Part shown: piece after piece, positions 1-11,149 of the stretch | How positions within the stretch are numbered: position 1 is the first letter of the stretch | How the letters are laid out: every line of letters starts with the position of its first letter | DNA from: Cordylochernes scorpioides | Taxonomy: Eukaryota > Arthropoda > Arachnida > Pseudoscorpiones > Chernetidae | Length of the DNA stretch: 64,000 nucleotides | Direction: 5' to 3' | NCBI GenBank assembly: GCA_030710605.1 | Contig: CP092873.1 | Span: forward strand, 943,900-1,007,899 | Made by a program: the position numbers and the translations under genes | The notes under the pieces: generated by a model | What the model saw: only the letters and a program-made list of their open reading frames with translations | The model's database searches: none | Told to the model about the DNA's origin: nothing

Positions 1-520
1 TCATGTGTGTATGCATATATATATATATACATATTATAAAGTATACTTCCATATTTGAGGTATACTTCTACACACACAAAAAAACTGCATCCTCTACCTC
101 AATGTATGTATTTGAAAGTATACCTCCACACAAAACAACATACTATACCTCCTATTTCTTTTAATTAAAAAGGAATATATTGGATCAAAATATCATTTAA
201 TATATATTATATTGTATATTGATCATCATATATTGTAAAGTATACCTCCATATTGTATAGTATACTCCTCCAAACACGTAAACTAACATACTATACCTCC
301 CTATATATGTATTGTATGTATATGTAAACCTCCACATCCAATACCTCCATGTATGTATTGTAAATTATACCTCCATTTACATATTGTAAAGTTACATCTA
401 TATATGTATTGTAAAGTATATACCTCCAAGAAGGTATTGTAAGGTATATACCTCCACACACACAGAACAACATCATATACCTCGATGTAAGTATCGTTAA
501 AAAGAACAATCCACTCACCA
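1..520 (-). repeat. Degenerate TATACCTCC repeat zone, left
   Basis: Many irregularly spaced copies of TATACCTCC and CTCCAYATATGTATTGTA occur (for example near 46, 120, 240, 298, 355, 420 and 450), mixed with TA microsatellite. The matching zone in the right arm is 14030-14640. It is a degenerate tandem or satellite-like array forming the outer end of both arms. Open frames here are by-products of the repeat. Confidence 0.75.
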
Positions 521-556
521 TGTCCCCGGACCAGGAATGATGGGCAGGTCTATTTC
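519..556 (-). other. Possible 38-nt microexon, left-arm copy
   Basis: On the minus strand, a pyrimidine-rich tract ending CAACTCCAG precedes GAAATAGACCTGCC, and the segment ends CGGGGACATG before GTGAGTG. This matches a 3' splice site, a 38-nt exon and a 5' splice site. The right arm holds the same structure at 13964-14001 on the plus strand. Coding status is unknown and chance is possible; a relic of a retroelement splice unit is another explanation. Confidence 0.25.
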
Positions 557-810
557 CTGGAGTTGACAGGGGGAGAAATGGAACGCACCTCAAAATGTCA
601 TTATTATTTAAATTCTCTTTTCGATTTGTCGCACTCGGGCTATTTCACACACCATTACAAACCTACTGTACAGACTCTGTTGTCGAGGGAATACTGGAAT
701 CGTTCTTGCACATCGCTATAACTTGTCTGTTCAAAATTTTGTTTTTTGACGACTTTTTGTTTCTTCCGAATTTTTAAAATAGAAATATTTAACATATATA
801 TATATATATA

Positions 811-1154
811 TGTTATATTAAAATATTTTATTTAAAAAATTATAATTTCATAGATATAAATACTCTGTATAAATCGACCGCCAGAGGTCGTGCTTCCCCT
901 ATAAAAACTCGTTGTTGTTGTTCCCCGTTGGCCGACCCAAAACTTTGTAATTATGTAAATAATATTTTGTTTTATTTATTCTTACGCCTTAAGCCAGGCA
1001 GTACTTTAATCAAAATATGTTCTTATATATTACTTTAGCTCAAATAAAACAATCTCTGTTCAAAACCATTTTTATTTTCATATTTTCAAGATTTTAGCCA
1101 CGACTGCATCACCAATGCCATTTAGTCCTAAAAAAGAACCAGCAAATAACTCCA
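811..1154 (+). mobile_element. Solo LTR, family A
   Basis: This begins TGTTATATTAAAAT and ends near AATAACTCCA, with TATATA on both sides. Internally it shares GACCGCCAGAGGTC, CCCCGTTGGCCGACCC, CTTACGCCTTAAGCCAGG and AGCCACGACTGCA with the LTRs of the 41032-43538 element in reverse orientation. It has no partner in the right arm, so it was inserted (or lost there) after the arms formed. It contains AATAAA-type signals but no coding sequence. Confidence 0.8.
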
Positions 1155-1220
1155 TATATAATACTCACGATAATCAAAAATCAAGCAGAAAATTATAATA
1201 TATATATATATATATATATA

Positions 1221-1549
1221 ATAAAAGGACTTATAAGCTCGAATGTTTCTTTTATACATAAAACGAACTTCCACTGTCCTTACTGCGATGAAAAAATATA
1301 TTGGGAAGGCTTGGCTCATCAGTGGTGAACCCTCCCAGCGGTTTCGCCAATTTAATCCTTATACTGTATTGGATCATTCTGATTTTATATGCTACACTAA
1401 AGTATGGAATCTTAGAAATAGTTTTCAAGTAAACTTTGGACATAAGCTTATAGGACAGTAGAAGTTCGTTTTATGTATAAAAGAAACATTCGAGCTTATA
1501 AGTCCTTTTATTTTATATGTATAGATGGCGCGTTATTGCTTTGTGTTAA
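1221..1549. mobile_element. Foldback MITE, family M1
   Basis: Terminal inverted repeats of about 45 bp (AAAAGGACTTATAAGCTCGA ... and its complement near 1465-1510) enclose about 190 bp. The right terminus continues into ATAGATGGCGCGTTATTGC, also seen at the interrupted copy near 21972. The core holds CTTACTGC and the CTGATGAG/GGCGAAAC motif described separately. No transposase is present. It is absent from the right arm. Confidence 0.75.
1303..1350 (-). ncRNA. Hammerhead-like RNA motif in M1 MITE
   Basis: On the minus strand the order is TTGGC, GAAAC, CGCT, GGGAGGG, TTCACCA, CTGATGA, GCCAA, GCCTTCCC. TTGGC can pair with GCCAA next to GAAA and CTGATGA, which is the arrangement of hammerhead helix II read in a circularly permuted (helix-II-open) form. 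In the related M2 MITEs the pair is CTGGC/GCCAG, so both partners changed together. The base expected to be U before the cleavage nucleotide is G (CCGC), so self-cleavage is uncertain. Confidence 0.4.
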
Positions 1550-2560
1550 GATATATATAACACCAGCTTTGGCAAACTGAGATGCGTCCACCCGGAGACA
1601 ATGATTTCGGACTTTGCAGGGTTTTCGGTTTAGAAAAGCTGGTGTTGTAGTTTTGTCACCAACCCGAGGCCGCTAGTTTGCGACGACTGTTAATAGATTG
1701 TATCTATTTTTGACGTATATTTTGACATAATTTAGCCTAATTATTTAGTTCTTTTAGTACAAACCTTTGTATATGTAAAGAGGGAATTTGTAGCGTACAG
1801 GTTTACTAGCAGAAACTTGACTAGTACAGAGAGAAGTATTCTCGGTTTAAGGAAATCAGTTATAAATGGTCGCGTCCTATACACGCCCCCAGGAAATTGA
1901 TTTCCAAGCTCTGACTTGAAATAATATGGGACAGAAGAAATTGTCTATATAAATAAATGTCACCTCCCGTTAAAATATAGACACCAAAAATAGACGCCAT
2001 CAATTGACCGTCTTCGCAAGCTAGCGTCCTCGGGTCGGTGACAAAGCCACAACACCAGCTTTGATAAACTTAGAATTTAGATATAAATAAAATATTTTCC
2101 CGAGAATATTGATCTATAAGAGTAAAAGTCACCTCTCCCTTCAAAATAAACGTCAATAGCTAGACGCCATCTATTGACCGTCTTCGCAAGCTAGCGTCTT
2201 CGCGTCGGTGACAATGTCACAACACCAGCTTTGGTAAACTTAGAATTTAGATATAGATTAATTTTTCCGGATGGTTAATGACTTATAATAGTAAAGGTTG
2301 CTTCTCCCTTCAAAATAAACGTCAAAACTAGACCCCATCTAGAGGCACCCCACCGCAAACTAGTGGCCTCGGGTCGGTGACAAAGCCACAACACCAGCTT
2401 TGGCAAACTGAGATGCGCCTACCTAAAGACCATGGTTTCGGACTTTGGAGGCTTTTCAGTTTGGAAAAGCTGGTGTTGAGGCTTTGTCACTGACCTGAGG
2501 CCGCTACCTTTCGACGACTGTTAATAGATGGCATCTAGTTAGGACGTATATTTTGACATG
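1550..2560. repeat. Foldback/tandem F1 repeats, left arm
   Basis: Several units of roughly 170 bp share CAACACCAGCTTTG, GGGTCGGTGACAAAG and CTAGACGCCATCTA-type boxes (near 2050, 2220 and 2390). Two units are palindromic around a short centre containing ATGGTTTCGGACTTTG. Related fragments occur at 23335-23480, 36325-36420 and inside 58203-58868. The right arm counterpart is 11150-11990. This looks like a non-autonomous foldback element amplified in tandem; no ORF is supported. Confidence 0.75.
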
Positions 2561-3015
2561 AGTACCAACCTTTATTTTAATAGATTTAGATTCCATTGCC
2601 TGTTCTGGCTTCAACTTGGCGACTTGTGTTAGGTTCATATTTGACGACACCCTGCTGACAGAAAATGTACCAATCTCTCAGTTTACCGGTTTGTTCAAGT
2701 TATCCAGAAATCTATTTTACAAGTCAAATGTAATTATTTAGAAATTCAACAAAATTTCGTTAATATTTAATTTGAACTCAACATCTAAATGAGTAGAATA
2801 AATTTAGAATTATTTTGCAATCAATGTCATTCCTGTTGTCTGCATATTAATTAAAATTATATTTGAAACTGTTTTTGCGATATTAAATTTTCGTGTAAAT
2901 ATTTAAACTAGAATATTATTGTAAAATATTGAATATATTTAGAGAGAAATCAATGTCGAACGTATATTAAATATATATCTTATAATCTAGATTACTATTA
3001 TTCATACTTAAAATA
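2561..3015. other. AT-rich arm sequence, no gene
   Basis: AT-rich sequence shared with 10666-11150 in reverse complement. I see no coding frame, RNA gene or terminal repeats here. Confidence 0.6.
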
Positions 3016-3355
3016 ATAAACTCCGCCTTTGCTGGTCCCAAGCCCGGATGAAAAAGGAGGAGGGGGAGCAGTAACAAGCTCACTAAAAAACCTGGGTTCA
3101 GCTGGCCCGGCTGATAGTACTCTGTAAGGGCTCCAGGGATAGAGGATGAGCAGCGTTTGTTCTCCATGTTAGGAGCAGCTGCACATGGTCTGTTACTCAT
3201 GTCAGAGGCGGCCATTTATTTTGGAGCTAAGTCGGCCTACCACTGAGTAGTGCTCACAGTCTTAATGACAAAGGCAGACATATTTTACTTTACCCATTCA
3301 TGATGGTTGTCAAAGCTTGATACCTTAGTGTGATTTGGTGGAGATAAGAAAGAAG
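3016..3355 (+). mobile_element. S2 dispersed element (SINE-like), left arm
   Basis: This starts ACTCCGCCTTTGCTGGTCCC, contains CCCGGATGAAAAAGGAGGAG, GAGCAGCGTTTGT and GACAAAGGCAGAC, and ends in the tail GGAGATAAGAAAGAAG. Other copies are at 6693, 15448, 54612 and 10329. The copies at 15448 and 54612 are flanked by target-site duplications, so the family is mobile. It is about 310-340 bp with no RNA polymerase III box that I recognise. Small frames inside it are not genes. Confidence 0.85.
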
Positions 3356-3827
3356 TAGATACTTATAATATATGAAAAAGATATTTTTTGTTTCTAGATC
3401 TGGATATAAATCATCAGTTAGGTATCTCAGAGTTGGCATATAGTTCTGTACAATTTTTCTTTAGTTTACTCTGGTTTTGAAGCTTTTATTTCAGAGCAAA
3501 AATCAAAATTGAACATTCTCTCTATCGGTAAAGTAAAATTCTTTGCAATACATATCAATAATAAATAAAACGGTATCCGAAAAGATAAGTTTTTTTATTT
3601 TATTTTATATTATTTTCAAGCTTTCGGAGTTTCACTATCTCTACTACAGTAGTACATGAAAAAAGGGTTTGTATAATACTCGAAAGCTTGAGATGAATAT
3701 AAAATCCAACCTAAAAATATGAAAATCTTTATATTCTATATTATTATATTCCTACACTTCAAATCAGTTAGACCTGTAACAACTCCAAACCACATTATTG
3801 ACTGTATCGACTCATCCATTGATGAAC
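3356..3827. other. Arm sequence with inverted AAGCTTTCG motif
   Basis: TTCAAGCTTTCGGAGTTTC near 3615 and CTCGAAAGCTTGAGAT near 3680 form an inverted pair around TACTACAGTAGTA. The right arm holds the same structure near 9985-10070. It could be a small foldback element or retroelement fragment; no gene is seen. Confidence 0.5.
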
Positions 3828-4565
3828 TCTACACATCCCCAGCAGACACCATCAACAAGCTCAACAGACTTGATATCCTAATATGATTGAGTGGAGATAA
3901 GAAATAAGAAGACTCATCCCCAGCAGACACCATCAACAAGCTCAACAGACTTGATACCCTGATATGATTGAGTAGAGATAAGAAAGAAGAAGACACATCC
4001 ACAGCAGACACCATCAACAAGCTCAACAGACTTGATATCCTAATATGATTGAGTGGAGATAAGAAAGAATAAGACACAGCCACAGCAGACACCATCAACA
4101 AGCTCAACAGACTTGATATCCTAATATGATTGTTGAGTGGAGATAAGAAAGAAGAAGACACATCCACAGCAGACACCATCAACAAGCTCAACAGACTTGA
4201 TACCCTGATATGATTGAGTGGAGATAAGAAAGAAGTCACATCCACAGCAGACACCATCAACAAGCTCAACAGGCTTGATGCCCTGATATGATTGAGTGGA
4301 GATAAGAAAGAAGAAGATATATCCACAGCAGACACCATCAACAAGCTCCACGGGATTAATACCCTGATATGATTGAGTGGAGATAAGAAAGAAGAAGACA
4401 CATCCACAGCAGATACCATCAACAAGCACTACAAGCTTGATACCCTGATATGGTTGTTAAGTGGAGATAAGAAAAAAGAAGATACATCCCCAGCAGACAA
4501 CATCAACAAGCTCTACAGGCTTGATAATCTGATATGATTGAGTGGAGATAAGAAAGAAGAGATGA
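3828..4565. repeat. 81-bp minisatellite from S2 tail, about nine units
   Basis: A unit of about 81 bp repeats roughly nine times, with CAGCAGACACCATCAACAAG, CTTGATACCCTGATATGATT and GAGTGGAGATAAGAAAGAAG. The last part is the S2 tail. Because 81 is divisible by three, a repetitive 198-codon frame stays open on the minus strand with 27-residue repeats; I treat this as a by-product. The right arm has only about two units (9690-9870). Confidence 0.9.
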
Positions 4566-4611
4566 ATTCAGTTAGAAATTTATAATATGGTATTTTCATT
4601 TCTTGAGAATA

Positions 4612-4690
4612 AAGATACTTCGGCCAGTAAATCTTTTTATTACCTCAACGTTTCCACAAAAATCTTTTCTCATCGTCAGGAGCAAACAAA
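4612..4690 (-). ncRNA. Penelope-type hammerhead-like motif, left arm
   Basis: On the minus strand GCTCCTGACGATGAG leads to AAAAGATTTTT and GTGGAAACGTTGAGG, followed by TAATAAAAAGATTTACTGGC. The right-arm copy has CTGACGA and GAAAC around an ACAAAA/TTTTGT hairpin, fitting the hammerhead core CUGANGA ... GAAA. This copy has lost part of the helix. Such motifs are known from terminal repeats of Penelope-like retroelements; no Penelope ORF is visible here. Confidence 0.45.
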
Positions 4691-5186
4691 AATTAAACAT
4701 TTAGCAAGGCGTTAAAAATCTTTCTAAAGTTCCAAGGGTGTACACACGCGATATTTAAAACTTTTGTACAACATCTGAGGCACGAGTCAAAAATAAATAT
4801 TCAACTCACAAAAGGCTATGATCTTTGAAATAAATATTTTTAGCCTAATTATTTGGTTATTTCAGTACAACCTTTCGTAAATGTAAAGAGGGAATTGGTA
4901 GCGTACAGTTTTACTAGCAGAAACTTGACTAGTACTAAGAGCAGTATTCTCGGTTTAAGGAAATTAGAAAAGAAATGGTCGCGTCCTATATACGCCCCCA
5001 GGAAATTGATTTCCGAGCTCTGACTTGAAATAAAGGAACACTCCCCCTCACTCCCCATTAATCTATTTACTTTATTGAAAATTTCCTGTCAGCGTTTTTA
5101 CAATTTTTATTTACTTTTCACTCAGCATATCTCTTACCTCTCTGTATCAGACAATCATCTCTCCAGCTTAATTGATACTGTTTATA
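4691..5186. other. Conserved arm segment without a gene
   Basis: Nearly identical in reverse complement to 9070-9560. A 69-codon frame is open in both arms (4849-5058 minus, 9198-9407 plus), but it resembles no family I know and is best explained by the duplication. Confidence 0.55.
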
Positions 5187-5690
5187 CTTAGAAATCAAAA
5201 TTCGAAACTATTTTAAAAGCGTAAGATTCTTTTCGAAATTAAACAATTTCTATTGCCCTTACTGCAATGGGAAAATTAATGGGAGGGCCTGGTTCATCAG
5301 TGGTGAGCCCTCCCAGCGGTTTCGCCAGTTTAATCTACCATACCGCTCTTATATTGCATTTTTGGAACTTCTTTTTATAGTGATACTGTTGCTAGACTCT
5401 TGGAATGGGTATTTTAGAAGAACTATGGACATAAGCTTTGAGGACAGTAGAATTACATACATTTATAAATATATAATATGCTTCGAGCAATCGTTCTTCC
5501 GCAAATATCAAATTGTTTCTTTTATTAGAACATTTGTAATATGATGCAATAGCGCACCAGGCCCTCCCATAATTTTTTCCTTTGCAGTAAGGACAGTAGA
5601 AATTGTTTAATTTTCAAAAAGAATCTTACACCTTTAAAATAGTTTCGAATTTTGATAACAGATGGCGCGCTAGTGCATTATACTTAGAAC
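5187..5690. mobile_element. Foldback MITE, family M2, left arm
   Basis: The ends carry AAATTCGAAACTATTTTAAA and its complement, with GATAACAGATGGCGCGCTAG at the outer right end. The interior contains GGGAGGGCC ... GCGAAACC motif copies and GCTTATGTCCATAGTTC-type sequence. Related copies lie at 8640-9075, 18515-18700, 20887-21375 and 35826-36100. It is non-coding. A hammerhead-like motif with CTGATGA lies at 5281-5328 on the minus strand. Confidence 0.75.
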
Positions 5691-6029
5691 TATATATTTT
5701 CTTTTGTCTATGTATGAATATTCAAATCTATAATAAGAATGTTTATTTAAAATTATCTATATTAATTTTCGGATTATATATACGTACTACTCAATTTCAT
5801 CCAGATGTACTTACACAGTTTAAAGTCAAAGTTAACATTAAACAAATATATATAGTAAAATTTGAAACTCAAGATATAGATTTTATAAATATATATATAT
5901 ATATATATAATCTCTGGGGTCGTAAATAAAAAAAACTATACAAAAAAATAAATTTTAAAACTTGTTTATCGTGAAATTCACGTGTATCTTGATTGTTTAT
6001 ATGAAAAATATGATAAAAGAGGTGATCTT
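5691..6029. other. AT-rich arm sequence before scaffold gap
   Basis: Shared with 8396-8640 of the right arm, with a TA microsatellite near 5890. No gene is supported. Confidence 0.6.
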
Positions 6030-6129
6030 NNNNNNNNNNNNNNNNNNNNNNNNNNNNNNNNNNNNNNNNNNNNNNNNNNNNNNNNNNNNNNNNNNNNNNN
6101 NNNNNNNNNNNNNNNNNNNNNNNNNNNNN
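6030..6129. other. Scaffold gap of 100 N
   Basis: Exactly 100 undetermined bases, the usual placeholder for a gap of unknown size. In the right arm the corresponding position is continuous (around 8385-8395), so the true missing sequence may be short. Confidence 0.99.
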
Positions 6130-6692
6130 AGACGACAATTTCTTGGAATCAAGAACTAAAATAAGGTGATGACAGATTTAATACTGAGAGAATTTCATTA
6201 TTGAATCACTTGAATATATTATGGATATATATATAAATTCCAAACGCAATTAAATTTACAAATTTAGTCCTTCTAATTAGATATTTCGGAGAAAAATATA
6301 AACATAGTTGCATATACAGCTTAATTATAGTTGCATATTTTTGTAAATAATTGTGAAGCTAGAAATTCCTTTTTATTATATATAAAAAAGTAAAGATAAT
6401 TGAAATAAATATTCTTCTAAATTCTTTCGTGTTTTTCAGGCGATAAAAATAAACATAGAATGTAGTAATATCAATTTGAAAGTGAGATTTTATAAAATAT
6501 TAAAATGTATACGAAGAACTGAAGCTTTTTATTGAATATATCTCGAACAATTAATTCACAGAACAGTTATCTTCCATATATCATAGCATGATCAATAAAC
6601 ATATAGCCATATACAGATACTAACAAGATATTGTCGCGAGGAAAAATAATTAAATAGGCTTCCTAATTACTTTAAATATTTATTTAATTAAT

Positions 6693-7000
6693 AACTTCGC
6701 CTTTGCCGGTCCCAAGCCCGGATGAAAAAGGAGGAGGGGGAGCAGTAACAAGCTCACTAAAAAACCTGGGTTCATCTGGCCTGGCTGATAGTACCCTGTA
6801 AGGACTCCAGGGATACAGGATGAGCAGCGTTTGTACTCCATGTTAGGGGCAGCTGCACATGGCATCTGTTCCTCATGTCAGAGGAGGCAATTTCTTTTGG
6901 AGCTAAGTCAGTGGCCTGCCACTGAGTAGTGCTCCCAGTTTTAATGACAAAGGCAGACGCATTCTACTTCACCCAGTCATGAAGATAAGAAAGAAGAAGA
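6693..7000 (+). mobile_element. S2 element in the spacer
   Basis: CTTCGCCTTTGCCGGTCCC at the 5' end and GATAAGAAAGAAGAAGAT at the 3' end are the S2 termini. TTTAATTAATAA before and TTTAATTAGTTA after resemble a slightly diverged target duplication. The internal sequence matches 15448-15759 closely. Confidence 0.85.
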
Positions 7001-7039
7001 TTTAATTAGTTATAGGAAAGATTTTAAATATAAAATAAA

Positions 7040-7495
7040 AGTTACTATATACATGAGACCCAGCAGTTAGAGCAAGAGAGGGAGAACTGAGTTTTTCTAC
7101 CTTCCACGTGGCGCCTCTGTATTCCCCGATCGTCCAGTCCAGATAAGAAGGAATACCTCTGTCCTCCTGACTATATTGAGAAATAACCACCTGTGCTGTG
7201 TGAGCAGAAGAGCTTAAATTGACTTGTTCCATTATATGTATGTTCCATATGTAAATACCTGTTTTTTCCCCTTTTCGCTTTCCACTTCTCCCATCCATAT
7301 TTCCATTTTTTTTTCTTATTTTCCATAGGATTATTCAAATAATAATCTGTATATATTTACCATGTGTATATAATCTTTCTATATTTTTACCCCTTTGTAT
7401 ATTTCCCACACACAGGTTTCTCCGTCTTGTAACCCCAATGAGAATACTCTGTAAGACCTGTGTGTCTTAATAAAGGCTTTTGTGTGTGTGTGTAT
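7040..7495 (+). mobile_element. Probable non-LTR retrotransposon 3' tail
   Basis: The segment ends GTGTCTTAATAAAGGCTTTT followed by (GT)n, the same style of end as 25270-25345 (TCTTAATAAAGG then a TTG repeat). AATAAA plus a simple-repeat tail is typical of CR1/L2/Jockey-like 3' ends. No ORF2 sequence could be recognised here. Confidence 0.45.
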
Positions 7496-7830
7496 GAATA
7501 TTGAGAAAAAAAACTTTAACTGGCCGAAGTGTCATTTTTTAAAAAATAAATATAAATGCCGGCCAGTTAACCTCTATCTTCAAGATATCAATAAATTGAA
7601 TACATTTCTAGTATTCTGTATATATGCAAATTATGGGTATATTAAATATGAGTATTAATAAGTGTTAGATTTATAAAAAGGAATTTCTAGCTTCACATTT
7701 GTTTACAGGAATATGCAACTATAATTAAGCTGTATATGCAACTATGTTTATATTTTTCTCCGAAATATCTAATTAGATGGACTAAATTTGTAAATTTAAT
7801 TGTGTTTGGAATTTATATATATATATATAT

Positions 7831-8298
7831 CGTATTTTAAACAATGTGATGTGTAAATAATAAAGTATGACGTCTTTTTCTAGTCGTCTAAAAGTGACAC
7901 CAGCTTGCTACCGGACACCCGGGGATCCAGAGAGGGACATAGAAGGGGCGTTGGTCCGGATGTTGACAGTTAGTTAGGTTACAGTGGATATTTTCGAACA
8001 GCCCCTCTCAGTTCTAGGCCATTATCATCTCACGACGGTCCGTTGTCATCTCACGGCGGCCCTCGTGGCCGTCGTTTTGGTTCCTCCCTGCCTCCGCGGC
8101 TTCATGCAGGATGCCGAGCTTTCCTCAGTTAATCCTCATTTTCCCCTGATCCTGGTGCCACGTGAGACGTACTAGAAGAGCGTCTTTTGATCCCAAACTT
8201 TGTCCTTACTGTCCCGTGCGGACTTCCCACTCTGTACGTCTTGCCACTCAACCCCGACTGCTTCCAACTCACTTGTTGGCTTACCCGGGTTTACGACA
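7831..8298. mobile_element. GC-rich insertion private to right arm
   Basis: The left arm runs straight through this point (about 6215-6230), while the right arm has about 470 bp of GC-rich sequence starting ATCGTATTTTAAAC and ending GGGTTTACGACATA, inserted in a TA-rich tract. TCGTA and TACGA form short inverted termini. It might be a solo LTR or a non-autonomous element; no match to a family is claimed. Confidence 0.55.
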
Positions 8299-8639
8299 TA
8301 TATATATATATAAATATAATATTAAAGTGAATCAATAATGATATTCTCTCAGTATTAAATTTTTCATCACCTTATTTAGTTCTTCAACACTAAAGATCAC
8401 CTCTTCCATCAAAATTTTCATCAAAACTATAAAGATACACGAGAATTTCACGATAAACAAAGTTTTAAAATTTATTTTTTTGAATAGTTTTTTTATTTAC
8501 GACCCCAGAGATAATATATATATATATATTTATAACATCTGGATGAGATTTATGTAGTACGTATATATAATACGAAAATTAATATGGATAATTTTCAACC
8601 AACATTCTTATTATAGATTTGAATATCCATACATAGACA

Positions 8640-9075
8640 GAAATAATATACTGTATATTTCTAAGTATAATGCACTAGCGCGCCATCTGTTATCAAAATT
8701 CTAAACTATTTTAAAAGCGTAAGATTCTTTTTGAAATTAAACAATTTGATATTTGCGGAAGAGCGATTGCTCGAAGCATATTATATATTTATAAATGTAT
8801 GTAATTCTACTGTCCTCAAAGCTTATGTCCATAGTTCTTCTAAAATACCCATTCCAAGAGTCTAACAACAGTATCACTATGAAAGGAAGTTCCAAAATGC
8901 AATATAACAGCGGTATGGTAGATTAAACTGGCGAAACCGCTGGGAGGGTTCACCACTGATAAGCCAGGCCCTCCCATTAATTTTTCCATTGCAGTTAGGT
9001 CAGTAGAAATTGTTTAATTTCGAAAAGAATCTTACGCCTTCAAAATAGTTTCGAATTTTGATTTCTAAGTCTAAA
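8640..9075. mobile_element. Foldback MITE M2, right arm
   Basis: Bounded by GCACTAGCGCGCCATCTG and TAGTTTCGAATTTTGATT. It includes GCGGTATGGTAGATTAAACT and the motif at 8928-8976, where CTGATAA replaces CTGATGA. It is the counterpart of 5187-5690, shorter because one internal segment is missing. Confidence 0.75.
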
Positions 9076-9567
9076 GAGTATCAATTAAGCTGGAGAGAAG
9101 ATCGTCTGATACAGAGAGGTAAGAGATATGCTGAGTGAAAAGTAAATAAAAATTGTAAAAACGCTGACAGGAAATTTTCAATAAAGTAAATAGATTAATG
9201 GGGAGTGAGGGGGAGTGTTCCTTTATTTCAAGTCAGAGCTCGGAAATCAATTTCCTGGGGGCGTATATAGGACGCGACCATTTCTTTTCTAATTTCCTTA
9301 AACCGAGAATACTGCTCTTAGTACTAGTCGAGTTTCTGATAGTAAAACTGTACGCTACATATTCATTCTTTACATATACGAAAGGTTGTACTGAAATAAC
9401 CAAATAATTAGGCTAAAAATATTTATTTCAAAGATCATAGCCTTTTGTGAGTTAAATATTTAGTTTTGACTCGTGCCTCAGATGTTGTACAAAAGTTTTA
9501 AATATCGCGTGTGAACACCCTTGGAACTTTAGAAAGATTTTTAACGCCTTGCTAAATGTTTAATTTT

Positions 9568-9660
9568 TGTTTGCTCCTGACGAGGACAAAAGATTTTTGT
9601 GGAAACGTCGAGGTAATAAAAAGATTTACTGGCCGAAGTATCTTTATTTTCAAGAAATAA
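9568..9660 (+). ncRNA. Penelope-type hammerhead-like motif, right arm
   Basis: CTGACGA at about 9577 is followed by GG, then ACAAAA-GAT-TTTTGT, then G and GAAACGTCGAGG. This fits CUGANGA, helix II and GAAA of a hammerhead, although the helix-II closing pair is G/G. Downstream lies TAATAAAAAGATTTACTGGC, conserved in the copies at 4612 and 34742. I infer origin from a Penelope-like terminal repeat. Confidence 0.5.
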
Positions 9661-9689
9661 AAATACCATATTATAAATTTCTAACTGAA

Positions 9690-9870
9690 TTCTTCTTCTT
9701 TCTTATCTCCACTCAATTATATCAGATTATTAAGCCTGTAGAGCTTGTTGATGGTGCCTACTGGGGATGTGTCTTCTTTTTTATCTCCACTCAATCATAT
9801 CTGGATATCAAGTCTGTTGAGCTTGTTGATGGTGTCTGTTGGGGATGTGTAGAGTTCATCAATGGATGAG
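9690..9870. repeat. S2-tail minisatellite, about two units
   Basis: TTCTTTCTTATCTCCACTCA and GAGCTTGTTGATGGTG-type sequence occur about twice. This is the unexpanded right-arm counterpart of the nine-unit array at 3828-4565. Confidence 0.8.
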
Positions 9871-10328
9871 TCAATACAGTCAATAATGTGGTTTGGGGTT
9901 GTTACGGGTCTAACTGAATCCAAATGTAGGAATATATTAATATAGAATATAAAGATTTTCATAATTTTAGGTTGGATTTTATATTCATCTCAAGCTTTCG
10001 AGTGTTATACAAACCCTTTTTTCACATTTTACTGTAGTAGAGATAGTGAAACCCCGAAAGCTTGAGAATAAAATATAAAATAAAAAAGGAATCTTATCTT
10101 TTCGGATACCGTTTTATTTATTATTGATATATATTGCAAAGGATTTAACTTTACCGATAGAGAGAGAATGTTCACTTTTGATTTTTGCTCTGAAATAAAA
10201 GCTTCAAAATTAGAGTAAACTAAAGAAAAATTGTACAGAACTATATGCCAACTCTGAGATACCTAACTGATGATTTATATCCAGATCTAGAAACAAAAAA
10301 TATCTTTTTCATATATTATAAGTATCTA

Positions 10329-10665
10329 CTTCTTTCTTATCTCCACCAAATCACACTAAGGTATCAAGCTTTGACAACCATCATGAATGGGTAAAGTAAA
10401 ATATGTCTGCCTTTGTCATTAAGACTGTGAGCACTACTCAATGGTAGGCCGACTTAGCTCCAAAATAAATGGCCGCCTCTGACATGAGGAACAGACCATG
10501 TGCAGCTGCTCCTAACATGGAGAACAAACGCTGCTCATCCTCTATCCCTGGAGCCCTTACAGAGTACTATCAGCCGGGCCAGCTGAACCCAGGTTTTTTA
10601 GTGAGCTTGTTACTGCTCCCCCTCCTCCTTTTTCATCCGGGCTTGTGACCAGCAAAGGCGGAGTT
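10329..10665 (-). mobile_element. S2 element, right arm
   Basis: Reverse-complement partner of 3016-3355, from CTTTCTTATCTCCACCAAAT to GCAAAGGCGGAGTTT. It carries the same internal landmarks (GCTGCTCATCC, CCCTCCTCCTTTTTCATCC). Confidence 0.85.
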
Positions 10666-11149
10666 TATTATTTTAAGTATGAATAATAGTAATATAGATT
10701 ATAAGATATATATTTAATATACGTTCGACATTGATTTCTCTCTAAATATATTCAATATTTTACAATAATATTCTAGTTTAAATATTTACACGAAAATTTA
10801 ATATCGCAAAAACAGTTTCAAATATAATTTTAATTAATATGCAGACAACAGGAATGACATTGATTGCAAAATAATTCTAAATTTATTCTCCTCATTTAGA
10901 TGTTGAGTTCAAATTAAATATTAACGAAATTTTGTTGAATTTCTAAATAATTACATTTGACTTGTAAAATAGATTTCTGAAGATTCGAGCAAACCAGTAA
11001 ACTGAGAGATTGGTACATTTTCCGTCAGCAGGTTGTCGTCAAATGTGAACCTAACATAAGTCGCCAAGTTAAAGCCAGAACAGGCAACGGAAAATCGATA
11101 TCTATTAAAATAAAGGTTGGTACTCATATCAAAATATACGTCAAAAATA

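Larger units (their letters stand above)
1..6383. repeat. Left arm of a giant inverted repeat
   Basis: Read as reverse complement, this segment aligns with 7671-14517. Base 1 pairs with 14517, 291-593 with 13927-14229, and 4849-5058 with 9198-9407; the pairing sum shifts where one arm carries an insertion. Compared stretches look roughly 95 percent identical by eye. The arm reaches base 1, so it may continue outside the window. Insertions private to this arm are a solo LTR (811-1154), a MITE (1221-1549) and an expanded 81-bp minisatellite. The scaffold gap at 6030-6129 lies inside the arm, so most of it is on a different contig from the right arm; 6130-6383 is on the same contig as the right arm. 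Confidence 0.9.
6384..7670. other. Spacer between the inverted-repeat arms
   Basis: This 1.29 kb has no reverse-complement partner in the arms. It contains one S2 element (6693-7000) and a non-LTR-like 3' tail (7040-7495). A stretch near 7515-7570 carries GGCCGAAGTG and GCCGGCCAGTTAA, resembling the flank of the Penelope-type motif seen elsewhere. No protein-coding gene is supported. Confidence 0.7.

Noticed and set aside
3829..4425. A 198-codon repetitive open frame on the minus strand
   Set aside because: It follows from an 81-bp minisatellite whose length is divisible by three; the unit derives from a retroelement tail, and the right arm lacks the expansion.
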